Assembly: GCA_025403435.1 (NCBI GenBank)
Contig: CM046348.1
Span: 35,770,052 to 35,834,051 of the forward strand
DNA: 64,000 bases
Source: Artocarpus heterophyllus
Lineage: Eukaryota; Streptophyta; Magnoliopsida; Rosales; Moraceae
Direction of reading: 5' to 3'
This document shows positions 35,440 through 48,100 of the stretch, one piece after another. The position numbers and the translations under genes were made by a program. Under the pieces are notes generated by a model. That model searched no databases. It saw nothing but the letters and a program-made list of their open reading frames with translations, and was not told the origin of the DNA. Every line of letters starts with the position of its first letter. The first letter of the stretch is position 1.

Positions 35440-36482
35440 AAATAATGGCATTGGCCTAGTTTTGTCAAGTAGCCCAAACTGACACAACTATCTTCAAACT
35501 TTATTATCCTAAAGCTTTACTAATGTTTCCTCGAGGTTCTAAAATCTTTAATATGGTTTAAGCTTAAAAACTTAAGAAACTTTGATTACAAATGCTTAAT
35601 TAATCTTGAGGTTCTTTAGAACTTTAGAAGGTTTTTGGGAAAACGTGGCCTAATAAGCGTTGTTAAATGACCTAATTGTATTAGTGAAAGCAATAAAACG
35701 TGTTATTACAAGTTGAAAACCCTAAGGCTGGCCATAAATGAATGGATTTGAAGATTCTTAAAGATTCTAGAGAAAACTTGTATTTCAAATAAGCCAATTT
35801 GTTGCTTTGAGGAGGAAGACATAGCTGGCCATAAATGAATGGATTTGAGACTAAATAGTGATGACAAAATACAAGAAAACCCTATGTGAGTTGAGCCCAT
35901 GTAGTTATTTTTAGAATAAGATTAGAAAAGAAAACTTACTAAAATCAACTCCCTCGTCGGATTTTCAATTGATAGCATTTTTGGAGAGTTTTCAAGCTAC
36001 CAATCATGTTTAGAATGAGAGAAACAAAGGGCTGGTCCTCCTTTGGATTCGGTAGAGATAAAATTGAGAAAATTGAAGTTTGGAAGTATGTAAGATGATA
36101 TCTTGTACGGGCTCATGAGAGCTACAAAAATTGGAGGGACTGGGAAAGATGAAGGTGACAAGGTTTTGAAACCTTCTAATGTGGTTTGATACTGTAGGTG
36201 TTTTGCCTTTCCGATTCTCTTTTTTTGGCTTTTTTTTTAATTTTTTAAGGAGAGTTATAAACTTATAATTGTCTTTCTTTTTATCATCAGAAGGGTGGGT
36301 TATTTGTCCTTGAGCCTTTCTCCTCCTAGATTTGTTAAATTTAGACACTAAATTTGTTGGATTATTTCAAACTCATCATTGTGTATTTTGATAATTGATC
36401 TTGGGTACTAAATTATAAAAAAAAATTACAAACTAAAATTTCTAGGCTACTTTTATTTTTCTAACTAAGATTTTGATGATGA
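35440..36482. other. AT-rich intergenic DNA
   Basis: No supported gene. A ~29-bp direct repeat (GGCCATAAATGAATGGATTTGA) occurs at 35729 and 35826. The short frames here have no recognisable content. Confidence 0.5.
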
Positions 36483-36650
36483 AAATTTAAGAAAATCACA
36501 TGTTATACCATACTATTAAAAGTTATGTTTATTTATACCACACTTAAAAATGTTGTGCTACATCACTATTCATATATTATATGTTTAAGTTATGCCACAC
36601 GTAACATGTGTGGCATCTGACATTTAATAATATATATTTTTCTCTAGTTA
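36483..36650. mobile_element. Fragment related to the long-TIR element at 33958
   Basis: AGAAAATCACATGTTATACCATACT and the following GTTATGTTTATTTATACCACAC track the left end of the 33958 element (AGAAAATTATATGTTATGCCA...) for over 100 bp, including the ATTCATATT segment. It then ends abruptly near a GTTATGCCACACGTAACATGTGTGGCA stem. It is a truncated or very short relative. Confidence 0.5.
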
Positions 36651-36994
36651 TCTATTTTAATAGAAAATTGTCTACAAATCATACATTCGTTAGACTGTGC
36701 ATAAATTAAGGAGATCTTATATCTCTTTAATCATAATTACAAGCACATAGCAAACTAATAGAAAAAATTCTATAAACCTGTCATAAAATTCATAATAATG
36801 GTGAGAGATAATACATAAACCATATGATAAGATATGTAAAATACTATGCTAGTTATAGTAGAACACAACTTTAATCATCACGTCTTACTAATAATAATAA
36901 CATTAGAATAAAAAAGTATAATGATTTAAAAATATTTTTGAAAAAAGATTTGACGATAAAAATATATGCCTTATCTTTAAAATATTTTTCATAT

Positions 36995-37079
36995 GTATGG
37001 TTGCAAGTATAGCCAAACGATAAAACCATACCCAATTTCAGTTAAAGATGAAGAGTTCAAATCTCTACGCCCCTAAGTT

Positions 37080-37123
<44 letters not shown>
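36995..37123 (+). mobile_element. SINE-like sequence with an (AT)n tail
   Basis: TATAGCCAAACGATAAAACC (~37009) and GAGTTCAAATCTCTACGCCC (~37051) look like degenerate tRNA-type A and B boxes. The sequence ends in an uninterrupted (AT)n tract at 37083-37124. TTTCATAT occurs on both sides (36987-36994 and 37124-37131), a possible target duplication. The family is uncertain. Confidence 0.45.

Positions 37124-37124
<1 letters not shown>
37083..37124. repeat. (AT)n microsatellite
   Basis: About 21 uninterrupted AT units occur at the end of the SINE-like sequence. Confidence 0.95.
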
Positions 37125-37126
<2 letters not shown>

Positions 37127-38585
37127 CATATCTAGCCACAATATCTACAAAAAAATGTTATTGGTACTATTTGCATATGTACTATGGTTATGTTTGGTGG
37201 ACCGTATTGTATTATGTTGTATTGTATAAGGTATATTAGATTGTATTGTATTGTGTTGTATTATAATAATACAATATAGTGTTTGGTGCATAAAATATTG
37301 TATAAGGGGTTAGAATATAATTTTTTCAAAAGTTTTGGATCAAAATTAAAAGATCAAAATATAAATTTTAAGAAAATTTAGGGTCAAAAATATAATTCTT
37401 CAAAAATATGGGGGCCAAAATGTAACACCTGAGATTTTTAATGCACTAAAAATGCATTAAGTTGATGATTATATTAAGACAAAAGTACAATTAAAGGAAA
37501 ATACTGTATAATATTACAGGAAATTATACAGTATTAGAGCAAAGCAGTATAGGAAGTAGACTGTTTAAGGTCATGCAGTACAGAATTGGACTGTGTGGGC
37601 CATAATTTTGTTTTATAAGAAAAGAAGAAAAAAAAAGGAAAAAAATCAAAAAATTTAGAGAAAATTCGGCTATTTCTCTCTCTACTTTCTCTCTCTAGAA
37701 TTCTCTCTCTCTCCTCAAATCTCGTTCGAGATTCCAGCGTTATTTTTCGACACCTCCCACACCAATGGGAAGCTCTCGTTGAGCTGAGTCCAACGAGGTG
37801 TCGTGCCACCCAAAACTCCGCCGGAGGAAGGCTCACGCGCCGCCCAAAGTGGCGGCGAAACCCATTTCTTCCCGACGTCATTTCTCCGCCGTCCGACCAC
37901 CAATCGACGTGATCTTGGTGTCTATGGACTCAGCGTGAGGAGAGGAACAATATGGTACCAATTTTCCAGCTCAATTTTGGCTGGAAAAGCTTCACCGGAG
38001 CTGCCTGTCTCTGCCGCACGGAACCGCCGCTCACGGTGGCGGTGAGGAACACCGCCGCCACCGTTCGATTCAGACGGCGACGGGGAGTGAAACCCCTCGC
38101 CTAATTTCACGCCACAGCCGCGGCTGGTCGGAGTTCCACCTCCGCTGTCGTGCACCGCCGCGACAGCCACCGATCACGACGTTCCCGGCCGCCTCGCCCC
38201 AAATTGAAAGGGGGAAAATGTTCAGAGCCTTGCGTGGAACGATTTGCCTCGGTCATTTCTGGCACCGAGCTGCCGATCATCGAAGAACGACGAGGCCCGT
38301 CATCGCCATCGTGGGAGAGTCGGGTTCTCCATCCCCGATGCTTTCGTGCCAAATTATGGCACGAAAACACTCAGAAGAGGTCGGGGAACAAATCCCCCAC
38401 CTCAATTGCATGATATCTCCGCCGGAGATAGGAGATCAGAGCCGCCGGTGTTAGCCGAGAATTTTGTCTTCGATTTGCTATTTTAGAGGCCAAATTGGGT
38501 GAAATTGACCCCACCAATGGACTTGGGAGAGTCGAATTAGGGGGGGTAGGCTCGAGCTCAGCCCTCAACGGAGCCAACCGCCATC

Positions 38586-38612
38586 GGTCAACGGCGGTCA
38601 ACGGCCGGTCAA
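38586..38612 (+). promoter_or_regulatory. Phased GGTCAA array in the solo LTR
   Basis: GGTCAA starts at 38586, 38596 and 38607 (spacing 10 and 11 bp), at the position homologous to the arrays at 7501 and 11701. Only three boxes remain. Confidence 0.45.
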
Positions 38613-39786
38613 AGGCTAAATTGAGATTTTGTGATCCGGACCTCCGATCGAAGATTCGAGACTACCTCCCGACTCGTTTCGACGCTTTGAACGCAATGGT
38701 GACCTCCGTTTGAGCAAATTCCACTCCGGTGAAAATTGTATGGTACTGACTGCACGCGGATCGAGGCGATTCAAACAACAGTATCGGAGTCCAGAATGAC
38801 CGTTTCAAGAATGTATGATCTCCAGGAAGCATTCCTAGCTATTTATGGTCGCTCGAGGAGCACTGCAGAGGATGCTTCACATACTGTAGATGCAGCGAGA
38901 TACAACTGGATCTGCTTAGCTTGGAGTCCAAGTAAGTAGGAATCTCGCCTATAGTATGAATTGCTTTGAAATAAATTGTTTTACATGCTTTCATAGAAAT
39001 TTATGAAATGCATGATCAGTGATTGTTATACTGTTTTATGTGAGAATGAGTTTTATAACGTTACAAGGTGACGAAAAACCCTTTAAGGGTAAAATCGTCA
39101 TTATTAAGGAAACGGCTAGAACGGAGTCGAACACTCTGATTTAGCATAATGTTATTAGATGAAAAATGTTTCGTAATACGTTAAGTAACGTAACGATCAT
39201 GTGAGACCAGAGATTTAATAAGAGATGTTTTAAGTAAACGAGAGGTAAACCGATGGGTTACGAAGTTAAAAGGAATGAATAGTTAATGTTTGTGTTTTAT
39301 TATCAATCAAGTGGATTGATAAAAAGAAAGTTAATTAATGAGTCGGCTGTCGTATGATCAGGACACAAAAGCCGACCAATGGAAGGAAAAGGAACGAGAA
39401 AGGAACGAAATAGAGAACGCTAGGGCATAGTCCGGGTAAGTTCAGATTTCACCTATAGCATGAAGTAAATAGTTTTTAATGCATCCATATGCATTTGTAA
39501 ATGAGTTTGCAATGGTTATGCAAGTTGTTTTTAAAGTATATTTGCATTTATTATGCAAAAAAGTTCTAAAGTACAAAATAAGGTTTGCAATGAATTTGCA
39601 ACCGTTATGTTTGAAGCCTATTTGCATATTGATATGCATGAACGTTATGAACTATGATTGGTGTGTGTATTATAAATGTGACATGACTTAAAGTATTATA
39701 TGGATATAATATGAAATAGTTGCTATTCAAAGAAGAAAAATGTATAGCAACTCCATGATATGAAAGTATGAACGACAAATGGATGT

Positions 39787-39965
39787 ATGATATGAATGAC
39801 ATGAGTATGAATAATATGTGAAAGCATGAAATGTGAAAGTATGATATGAACGACATGAATATGAGTAATATATGAAAGCATGAAATGTGAAAGTATGATA
39901 TGAACGACATGAATATGAGTAATATATGAAAGCATGAAATGTGGAAGTATGGTATGAATGACATG
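39787..39965 (+). repeat. 54-bp tandem repeats in the solo LTR
   Basis: Units beginning ATGATATGAACGACATGAAT recur at 39841 and 39895, with degenerate units on either side. Total is about three and a third units. Confidence 0.9.
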
Positions 39966-40679
39966 TATATGTATGATATGTTTATGAATATGATATGCAA
40001 GTATAATACTTATACGAGCAAATAATATGGATAAGAATGTTATGAATGATGCTTGTTATCTATAATGTAACAAGATATAGTATATAAGTACAATACCATG
40101 TAGTGCATAACGGATATGCACAATAAGGTCCGTAAGAAATCCATTAAGGATATAATCTTCAATTTGCCTATAGGAAACTAGAAAAATTACTATAAGACAC
40201 CCTAGGTTCGATTAGAAATCGTGAGAACGATTTAGATAATCAAGTAAAATTTAGAAAATTTCTCGTGACCGACAGCGAGGTCACAAGAGCAGAGCCAAGA
40301 CAAAGACTTTATGAATACGAAAAAAAAAAAGAAAAGAAAAAAGATAAAAGCTAGTTTTTCCTTTTACTGCACCCCCAGGAAAGGCTAGACATGTTCAAGA
40401 GAGATATAAAAAGTTAAGCGCTGTTATGACCCTTAGAAGTTTTCAGACAGGTACGTAAACATGTTTTAAATCAACATTCTCACTAGTCTAAAACGACTAG
40501 ATGATAAAAGGCCTATAGACTGAACAATAAAAAGATGAACTTACTGACCAGTTTTTACGTACCAAATTATGATCTAGATGCAGATGTGCAACATAGATAC
40601 GAAATAGGATTAGTATAAATCCTGCATTTCGACAATGCATAATGTGTTATAATGTAAGTTATAAGTTTTATGAAGCATT

Positions 40680-41045
40680 GCTATGTAATATATTGCATTT
40701 GTATGCAATATATTTTAGGATAAGAGTTATGATATGCAATATGTGATTGCGTAATATATTGCATTTGTATGCAATATGTTTTAGGATAAGAGTTATGATA
40801 TGCAATATGTGATTGCGTAATATATTGCATTTGTATGTAATATGTTTTAGGATAAAAGTTATGATATGCAATATGTGATTGCAATATATATATTGCATTT
40901 GTATGCAATATGTTTTAAGATAAAACTTATGATATGCAATATGTGATTGCGATATATATTGCATTTGTATGCAATATGTTTTAGGATAAAAGTTATAATA
41001 TGCAATATGTGATTGTGATATATATTACGTTGTATGCAATATGTT
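40680..41045 (+). repeat. 66-bp tandem repeats in the solo LTR
   Basis: GCATTTGTATGCAATATGTT-type units start at 40695, 40761, 40827, 40895 and 40961. The period is 66 bp, with one 68-bp unit. They derive from a TGCAATATG/GCATTTG sequence present once or twice in the homologous LTRs at 8220-8420 and 12440-12630. Confidence 0.9.
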
Positions 41046-41059
41046 TCAAAGAAGAATTA

Positions 41060-41420
41060 TGATTTGCAAAATGTGATTGCGTTATATGATGCATTTGTTA
41101 TGCAATAAGATGCATTTGTTATGCAATAAGTTTCAGAATAAAAGTTATGATTTGCAAAATGTGATTGCGTTATATGATGCATTTGTTATGCAATAAGATG
41201 CATTTGTTATGCAATAAGTTTCAGAATAAAAGTTATGATTCGCAAAATGTGATTGCGTTATATGATGGATTTGTTATGCAATAAGTTTCAGAATAAAAAT
41301 GTGATTTCGTTATATGATGCATTTGTTATGCAATATGTTGCATTTGTTATGCAATAAGTTTTCAGAATAAAAATTATGATTCGCAAAATGGGATTGCGTT
41401 ATATGATGCATTTGTTATGC
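41060..41420 (+). repeat. 88-bp tandem repeats in the solo LTR
   Basis: GATTTGCAAAATGTGATTGC recurs at 41061 and 41149 (88-bp period). Shortened further units follow, each with one or two TGCATTTGTTATGCAATAAG segments. Confidence 0.85.
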
Positions 41421-42656
41421 AATAAGTTGCATTTGTTATGCAATAAGTTTTAGAGTACAAATTATGATTATCAAAATGTGTTTGCATTTTAAGTTGCATT
41501 TGTTATGCAATAGATTTTATAGTACAAGCAATGATTTGCAAGTGTATTTGCATATGATGTGGTTGCATTTGATGTGCTTACTAAGGTTAATAAGAAGGTA
41601 ACGTAAAGTTGAAAAAAAAGTGTCGTACCAGCCTCCTCGTTGTGAGGTAATAAAAGTATAGTTAAAGTTTGACCTCCCAGATGTGAGGTATACGACCTCG
41701 AAGTTCGATGGTCTTCAGTCTTCCACAAGGGAAGCATCACGTTTATGATCTCATGATTAAAGATGTTGGTACGAACACTTAAAGTGTAAGATAAGAAAAT
41801 AAAAGGAACAAGGATAGAAAGTCAAAGTAAGAAAGAATGGTCATAAGATGCTCATAATCAAAAGTTCATAATTGAGCATAAATTAAAACATGCATTGTGA
41901 TTGTATTTGATTTGTTTATTGTGAAACATTTATATGTTATGAAAAACATTCTGAGGAATGTTTTATATTAAATGTTTATGAAAACATGAATGACATTATG
42001 AAGAGCAATCTGAGGATTATTTTATGTTAGATATTTTGTGAAAAGCGTTTATGAAAAACGTTATAGCAATTGCTTTAGGAAAACGTTTATGGGAAACGTT
42101 CTAGAAAGATTTTTTTAAAAAGCGTGTTACTTTGTGAGATTTTGTTTGAACTTACTGAGCGAAAGCTCATAAAAAGTTTCTTCATGCTGTAGGTAGTTTT
42201 ATGGATGACCAGTAGGACCCGTTAAAAGAGCTGGGTGCTGCGGAGGACAGATGTGAAGATTTGGGTATGGATACCATCACTGTTTGCTTCCGCTATGCAA
42301 AGAAAATGTTTTCCATTGTTTAATGTAGTGTTTGTGAAGTTTTAAGAAAATCAGAGTTTGAAAAAATGTATTCAACAGTTTATGATCTGTTTTATGTAAT
42401 TATAAAGTAAAGTTTTAAGCTATGATTTAATAAATGTTTCTTATTAAGTTTTAAGAAACGATTTGAAATGATTTTAAGGGTAAGTGTTGAGCGAGGTCTC
42501 AACTTGAAATGCGACAGAGGTCGCATCAGTTTTAAAGAACGTTCAAAGAAAAAAAAATTTATTTCAGTATTTTTCTTACTAAGTAAGATTACTGTTTATG
42601 AAACGATGTTTATGAAAGTAAAGTGACTGCCCGAAAAGGCGGGTCGTCACACAAAA

Positions 42657-43238
42657 TATAACTTTTAAAAAAGTTATGAGCTAAAATGTAATTTTAGAAA
42701 AAATATGTTCACTCTGAAATTTGGGAAAATTTTGGTTTCGGTCTAAGTCTATATTGGTCGAATTCCAACCAAGTTGGATCCAACACCAACAAATCATAGA
42801 CCCTGTATAAAATAATAAAATACAATACATCGAAAATGGGTTGTATTCTATAATACGACTTAAATCGTATTAGTTTATCATATGTAATAACTTATAAAAT
42901 ACAATGATCATACCAAATATTGTATTAGTGTATTATTATACAAATTGGAGGTCTTATACATTATATCAAGAGTGTGAAGAGGAAACTAAGGGTGACAAAA
43001 AGGCCCTCAATGAAATAAAAAAAGAGAGATGGTATTTCTTGGTACATGCCTCTCATTCATTAAATTTTTAAAAACTTCATTAGTGGTCCATTATCATTAA
43101 TCGTTAACATATATAAAAGCCACTAGACACTTTCGGTTTCAATCTAAAAGTTTAGGCCTTAGCGTTTTGACCCCCTTTGTCACATTTGTTCTTTAATTGC
43201 TTACCGTCATTTGCGATTTTAAGAAAATGGGCCCTTTT
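42657..43238. other. Short spacer between the solo LTR and the CACTA element
   Basis: This includes the right half of the MITE-like element (to ~42922) and ~300 bp of AT-rich sequence without genes. Confidence 0.5.
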
Positions 43239-43268
43239 CAATACAACAAATTTTTGATTATACAACCT

Positions 43269-43447
43269 TCATTTAACGACTGTTTCTCAAAAAATGTCGT
43301 GGTAAGGGAAAAAAACGCAGCGAGTTATGCCCGAGAAGACGAAAACTGTCGTGGAATGGCCAGGAGCTACCACAACGGTTTTTTAAAGAACCGTCGTGGT
43401 AGGTCACAGCCATTCCAGGATGGTTTTTTTAAAAAACTGTTATGGTA
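43269..43447 (+). repeat. 5' subterminal palindromic repeats of the CACTA element
   Basis: Inverted units built on the motif CCGTCGTGG occur at 43269-43300, ~43337-43356, 43367-43400 (TACCACAACGG ... CCGTCGTGGTA) and 43412-43447. In En/Spm such repeats are bound by the element's own DNA-binding protein. The second and fourth units are diverged. Confidence 0.75.
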
Positions 43448-43867
43448 GCTCCCTTAAAACACCCTTTTCTCACCTTGACAATCAATCATAATTCAAAAAC
43501 TCACTTTTCAAATACGAACACAAACCCCTCCAAATCAGCTGCCGCTGTCCTTCTCCGCCTCCACACTCCTTAATCTCATTCCAAGTTGTAATTTTTTGTT
43601 AGAAATTGATAAATAGTTGTTGATTTTGTTGTATAATTAATCTGAAATTGATAAATAGTTGTAGATTTTGTTGTTTATTCCGTGATTATAGTTTGTAGAT
43701 CATGGGTATGATTTATTTGTTTTATAATGGGTATGTGTAATTTGTTTTATGATGGGTGATGTTTTTGTTTTATGATTAGAATATATATAGGTGGGTGTGT
43801 ATGTAATTTATGAAATTAATTTTAATTAAATATTTGCTATTAATTATTTCGATTTAGGACTTGCAAA

Positions 43868-45126
43868 ATGGATAGAAAATGGATTTGGGATTTTTGATTG
43901 TCTAGAGAGTATGTGAATGGTGTGGAAGAGTTCTTGGATTTTGCCAAAAGTCATGACAATGGTGATAAAATTCGGTGTCCTTGTGTTAAATGTGGAACCA
44001 TAGATTGCATCCAATTCCAATTGTTAGAGGACATTTATTTCAAAATGGAATTATAAGTAGTTATCAAATGTGGCATTTTCATGGCGAGTCTAATTTCAAT
44101 CCAACTTTAGTAAGTAAAGAAAATGAAGCTATTGTGGAGGATACTATGGATGATCAGGACAATATGGTTGACATGGTCAATGATTTGGAAGAACACTTCA
44201 TGCACTGTCTGGATTTATTTGAGATAATGATGAATGATGCCGAGACACCCATGTATGAGGGGTGTAACAATTTCACCAAATTGTTCGCTTTAGTTGGATT
44301 ATGGAATTTGAAAGTGTCGGGTGGGTGGTCAAATTCTAGTTTCACAAAGCTTTTGAAATTTTTAGGAAGGCTTCTACTAGAAGGTAATAAATTACCAACT
44401 AGTATATATAAGGCTAAGAAGACTTTGAGCACTTTGGGAATAGATTATGAGAAAATTCATGCTTGTGAAAATGATTGTGTTCTTTATGGGAATGAGTATG
44501 AGGACGAGAATTATTGTCGGATTTGTCAACAAGCAAGGTGGAAGAAAGGAAAAGAGCCAAAAGACGATAAGAATGGAGTGCAAAAGAAAGTGTTATGGTA
44601 CATTCCACTGGTACCATGTCTGAGGCGTTTATTCAAAAATCCAAAACATGCCAAGAATTTGACATGGCATCATGACAAATGGGTGGACGATGGTATGCTT
44701 AGACACCCGGCGAATTCACAAAAATGGAAGACTTTTGAAGCCAATCATCTCGACTTTAGTGTGGATCCAAGAAATATACATTTCGCTTTGTCGACGGGAG
44801 GAATGAAACCATATGGTAACGTGAGTAGGAGGCATAGCACTTGGTCAATAATACTTGTTAACTACAATCTCCCTCTAAAGATGTGCATGAAGCAAAAGTT
44901 TTTAATGTTGTCTTTAGTGATTTTAGGTCCTTACCAACCAGGCAATGACATTAATGTGTACTTGGCACTATTAATCGATGACCTAAAAAACTTGTGGGAA
45001 AATGAAGTCAGAGTTAGAGATGCTTATCAAGAAGAGACGTTCACACTCCATGCAATGTCGATATGGACAATTAATGACTTCCCCAAATATGGCAATTTAT
45101 CTAATTATTCAATGAAGAGTTCTATT
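43868..45126 (+). pseudogene. TNP2-type CACTA transposase, N-terminal part
   Basis: It starts MDRKWIWDF at 43868 and has an early TGA (~43895). The transposase-associated domain follows (EYVNGVEEFLDFAKS, then RCPCVKCG at ~43976-44000). After a frame change, a long open stretch (43990-45132) carries the TNP2 transposase region: NLTWHHDKWVDDGMLRHPAN, LSTGGMKPYGNVS, GPYQPGNDINVYLALLIDDL and FTLHAMSIWTINDFPKYGNL. Where the family has LSTDG, this copy reads LSTGG, so an acidic residue of the presumed active site may be lost. The copia element cuts the frame at 45126, inside the segment leading to the next zinc-finger-like CPIC motif. Confidence 0.9.
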
Positions 45127-48100
45127 TGTTAGACATGTATGCCCTAAGGAGTAAAAATGTAATATATTTTGGAGACATTTTTATCAATAAAGAATTTATT
45201 TATTATTCATACACCAAATCTTGTCCTTTTTATATTCATATTTGTTGAATGTATGTTAAGTAAACAATAATCTGAGACTATCGGTCTAAACCTTTAAGAA
45301 TTGGGTATATGATGGACAAATTATGAGGAAGACACGATTCTTAAGGTGACGGTTTAAATCATAAGATCCGCAATCGAGGGAATAAAGTTAGGCACTTTAT
45401 TCATGCAAAGATTGTTATGTTGTCTATATCTCTATTGGGAGATGGTCTGTCTTGGCCATCGGAGGTAGATTCTATGAATAAAAACATTAGCACATTGTCA
45501 TAGGTGACGATGTGTTGGATTGGGACATAAAGTGCATTGATTTGGATTAATAATTCTGTCTTGGTAAATCGATTCACTTTAGACAATCATTTGTATTGGA
45601 TCTTAATCCTGAAATGAATAGTAGGCCTATTGTCTTGACTTGTGTCTTTTGATGTATCAAAGGGTGACACCCACATTTTAATAGTGGTATGCATGCTGGT
45701 ACGTTGGAGGCATGACTCTTGATAGCGTAGACCTATTATTCATAGATATGGAATCCATAGCTCCTCTTTAGGAGTACTGATATCCTCTTATATGCGCTGT
45801 GTAATTGGAAAACTGGAGCACTCAACCATTTGGATACATAGGTGTAACCGAATGGTATACTGTCTTTGGATGGTAAGTTTTCCGATAGTGAGATAATGGA
45901 ACGTAAGATAAAAATAATCGAGAAGGTAAGACAGAACTTGTCCTTAAGTTAGTTATGGATAATCCTATAGGGATACGATACACTGTGATATATCATGGAT
46001 ACTTAGCTATACGGGCTTCGTAATTCTATATAGTTCGAGAGTGTAGCTCCAAGCTTTTAGTGGAGTAGTGTTGGAATTGATAATTATGAAATATATATCT
46101 AGGATATTGGGTTTCATAATTATCGGGAGCTTGAACTATATAGTGTTGGAAAAATAGTACGCAGTAAAAATTTTAAAAATTTTATATTAGAGTATTTTTC
46201 AAAACACAAGTGACATACTATATGCATAAATTAGCCGGATCTTACTAACCTCTGTGTGCTGAAAAGCTCCTGCAATCAGTGAAGAGAAGTAACGTTCCAA
46301 AAGGACCTCAACCAACTGGCCTTCTTTGCTATTCTCTATCCATGATCGGAGCGAGTGTGGGCTCACATGTACAGCTCTTCCTCTAGGTAACTCTCCCTCC
46401 AACCAATTGAGAGAACCCAAAGCTAGTGTTCATGATTTGTGAACAAGAGCTCTCAGGGAGTTTTAATATTCTCACCAGTAGAGTATCACTCTTAATCTCT
46501 TAATTGATCTAAATAATAATAAGACTCACTCCTTTTATATAAAGGTTAGGTCCAGGAGTCAGTCCTTATCAGATAATGCCTCAAAATTCAAATTAGAATC
46601 AAATTCGGATTAATATCTGATGAAATCTGCGTGAAAACGCGTGATATTTTTATCGCACATAGGCAAGTCAATCTGTTTTGGCATGCCGAACCTGAGGATC
46701 GACATGCCAAATTGCCGATAAAAATCTTAGCGAATCTTTTATTTTCCACCCAAGATTCTATAGGATAAAGTCTCAGTTTTAATTTAATTAACCCAATAGA
46801 AAAGTTATTTAATCAAAACAACTTTATCTAGATAATCTCTAGGAAAATAAATAAATTCTTGATAATTCAACAAGTTTATCTTGAATTAATTTTGTGACAA
46901 AATTAATTCAACCGATAAACAGGCCTGAATAATTTGATTCTTCTGAATTTTAGCCAATCTAATAAATCTAACAAAAGTCACCAATTATTGGAAAAACATG
47001 CCGTATCGTTATAGGATTTTGTGAGCTAGCAAAGGGGACCAAATTGACCTATATAGTTCAAGCTCCCAATAATTATGAAACCCAATATCCTAGATATACA
47101 TTTCATAATTATCAACTCCAACACTACTCCACTAAAAGCTTGGAGCTGCACTCTTGAACTATATAGAATTACGAAGCCCATATAGCTAAGTCTCCTTGAC
47201 ATATCATAGTGTATCCTATTCCCATAGGATTATCCATAATCGGCTTTAAGACAAGTTTTGTCTTACCTTCCCGATTATTTTTATCCTACGTTTCATTATC
47301 TCACCATCAGAAAACTTGCCATCTAAAGATGGTATACCATTTGGTTACACCTATGTATCCAAATGGTTGAGCGCTCCAGTTTTTCAATTACAGGATAACG
47401 CATATAAAAGGATATCACTACTCCTAAAGAGGAGCTATGGATTCCATATCTATGAACAACAGGTCTACGCTATCAAGAGTGACGCCTCCAATGTACTGGC
47501 ATGCATACAACTATTAAAATGTGGGTGCCACCCTTTGGTACATCAAAAGACACAAGTCAAGACAACGGGCCCACTATTCATCTCAGGATCAAGATACAAT
47601 AAAAATGATTGTCTAAAGTGAATTGATTGGCCGAGATAGAATTATTAATCCAAATCAATTCACTTTATCCCCCGATCCAGCACATTGTCACCTATGACAA
47701 TGTGCCTATGTTTCTATTCACAGAGTCCACCTCCGATGGCCAAGACAAACTATCTCCCAATAGGGATATAGACAACATAACAATCTTTACATGAATAAAG
47801 CGCCCCACTTTAATCCCTCAATTGCAGATCTTATGTTTTAGACCGTCACCTTAAGAATCGTATCTTCCGCATAATCTGTCCATCATATGCCCAATTCTTA
47901 AAGGTTTAGACCGACAATCTTAGATTATTATTTGTTTAACATATATTCAACAAATATAAACGTAAATAGGACAAGATTTGGTATATAAATAATAAATAAA
48001 TTCTTTACTGATAAAAATGTCTTTAAAAACATATTACATTTTTACTCTTTAAGACATACATGTCTAACATATAGGTCCATTTAGTCCCCTTTGCTAGCTC

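Larger units (their letters stand above)
37421..42651 (+). mobile_element. Solo LTR of the 6510 family, expanded by internal repeats
   Basis: It begins TGTAACACCTGAGATTTTTA and ends CGGGTCGTCACA, as the LTRs at 6510 and 10710 do. A perfect CAAAA duplication flanks it (37416-37420 and 42652-42656), and there is no interior or second LTR. It therefore arose by LTR-LTR recombination. At 5,231 bp it is ~2 kb longer than the other copies, through extra sequence at ~38932-39372, ~39640-40620 (with 54-bp tandem repeats) and ~40680-41420 (66- and 88-bp repeats). The GC-rich block (~37700-38930) and the GGTCAA boxes are retained. Confidence 0.92.
37190..42922. mobile_element. MITE-like element split by the solo LTR
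   Basis: TGTTTGGTGGACCGTATTGT at 37191 has an imperfect inverted counterpart at ~42895-42920 (ACAATGATCATACCAAATAT). Both flanks of the solo LTR are dense in ATTGTATT/AATACAAT motifs. Without the LTR it would be about 0.5 kb and non-coding. A target duplication was not identified. Confidence 0.4.

Noticed and set aside
39605..40000. 131-residue minus-strand frame with repeated residues
   Set aside because: It is a reading of the 54-bp tandem repeats in the solo LTR and is absent from sister LTRs.
40668..41420. CRISPR-like regular repeats
   Set aside because: The units are head-to-tail tandem repeats with no unique spacers, in a plant LTR.
43121..43130. CACTAGACAC as the left end of the CACTA transposon
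   Set aside because: It shares little with the right end and lacks a matching 3-bp duplication; CAATACAACAAA at 43239 fits both tests.
47316..47621. 101-residue open frame on the plus strand
   Set aside because: It is the antisense of the copia LTR (inverted solo LTR); the same sequence in the other LTR copies has stops.
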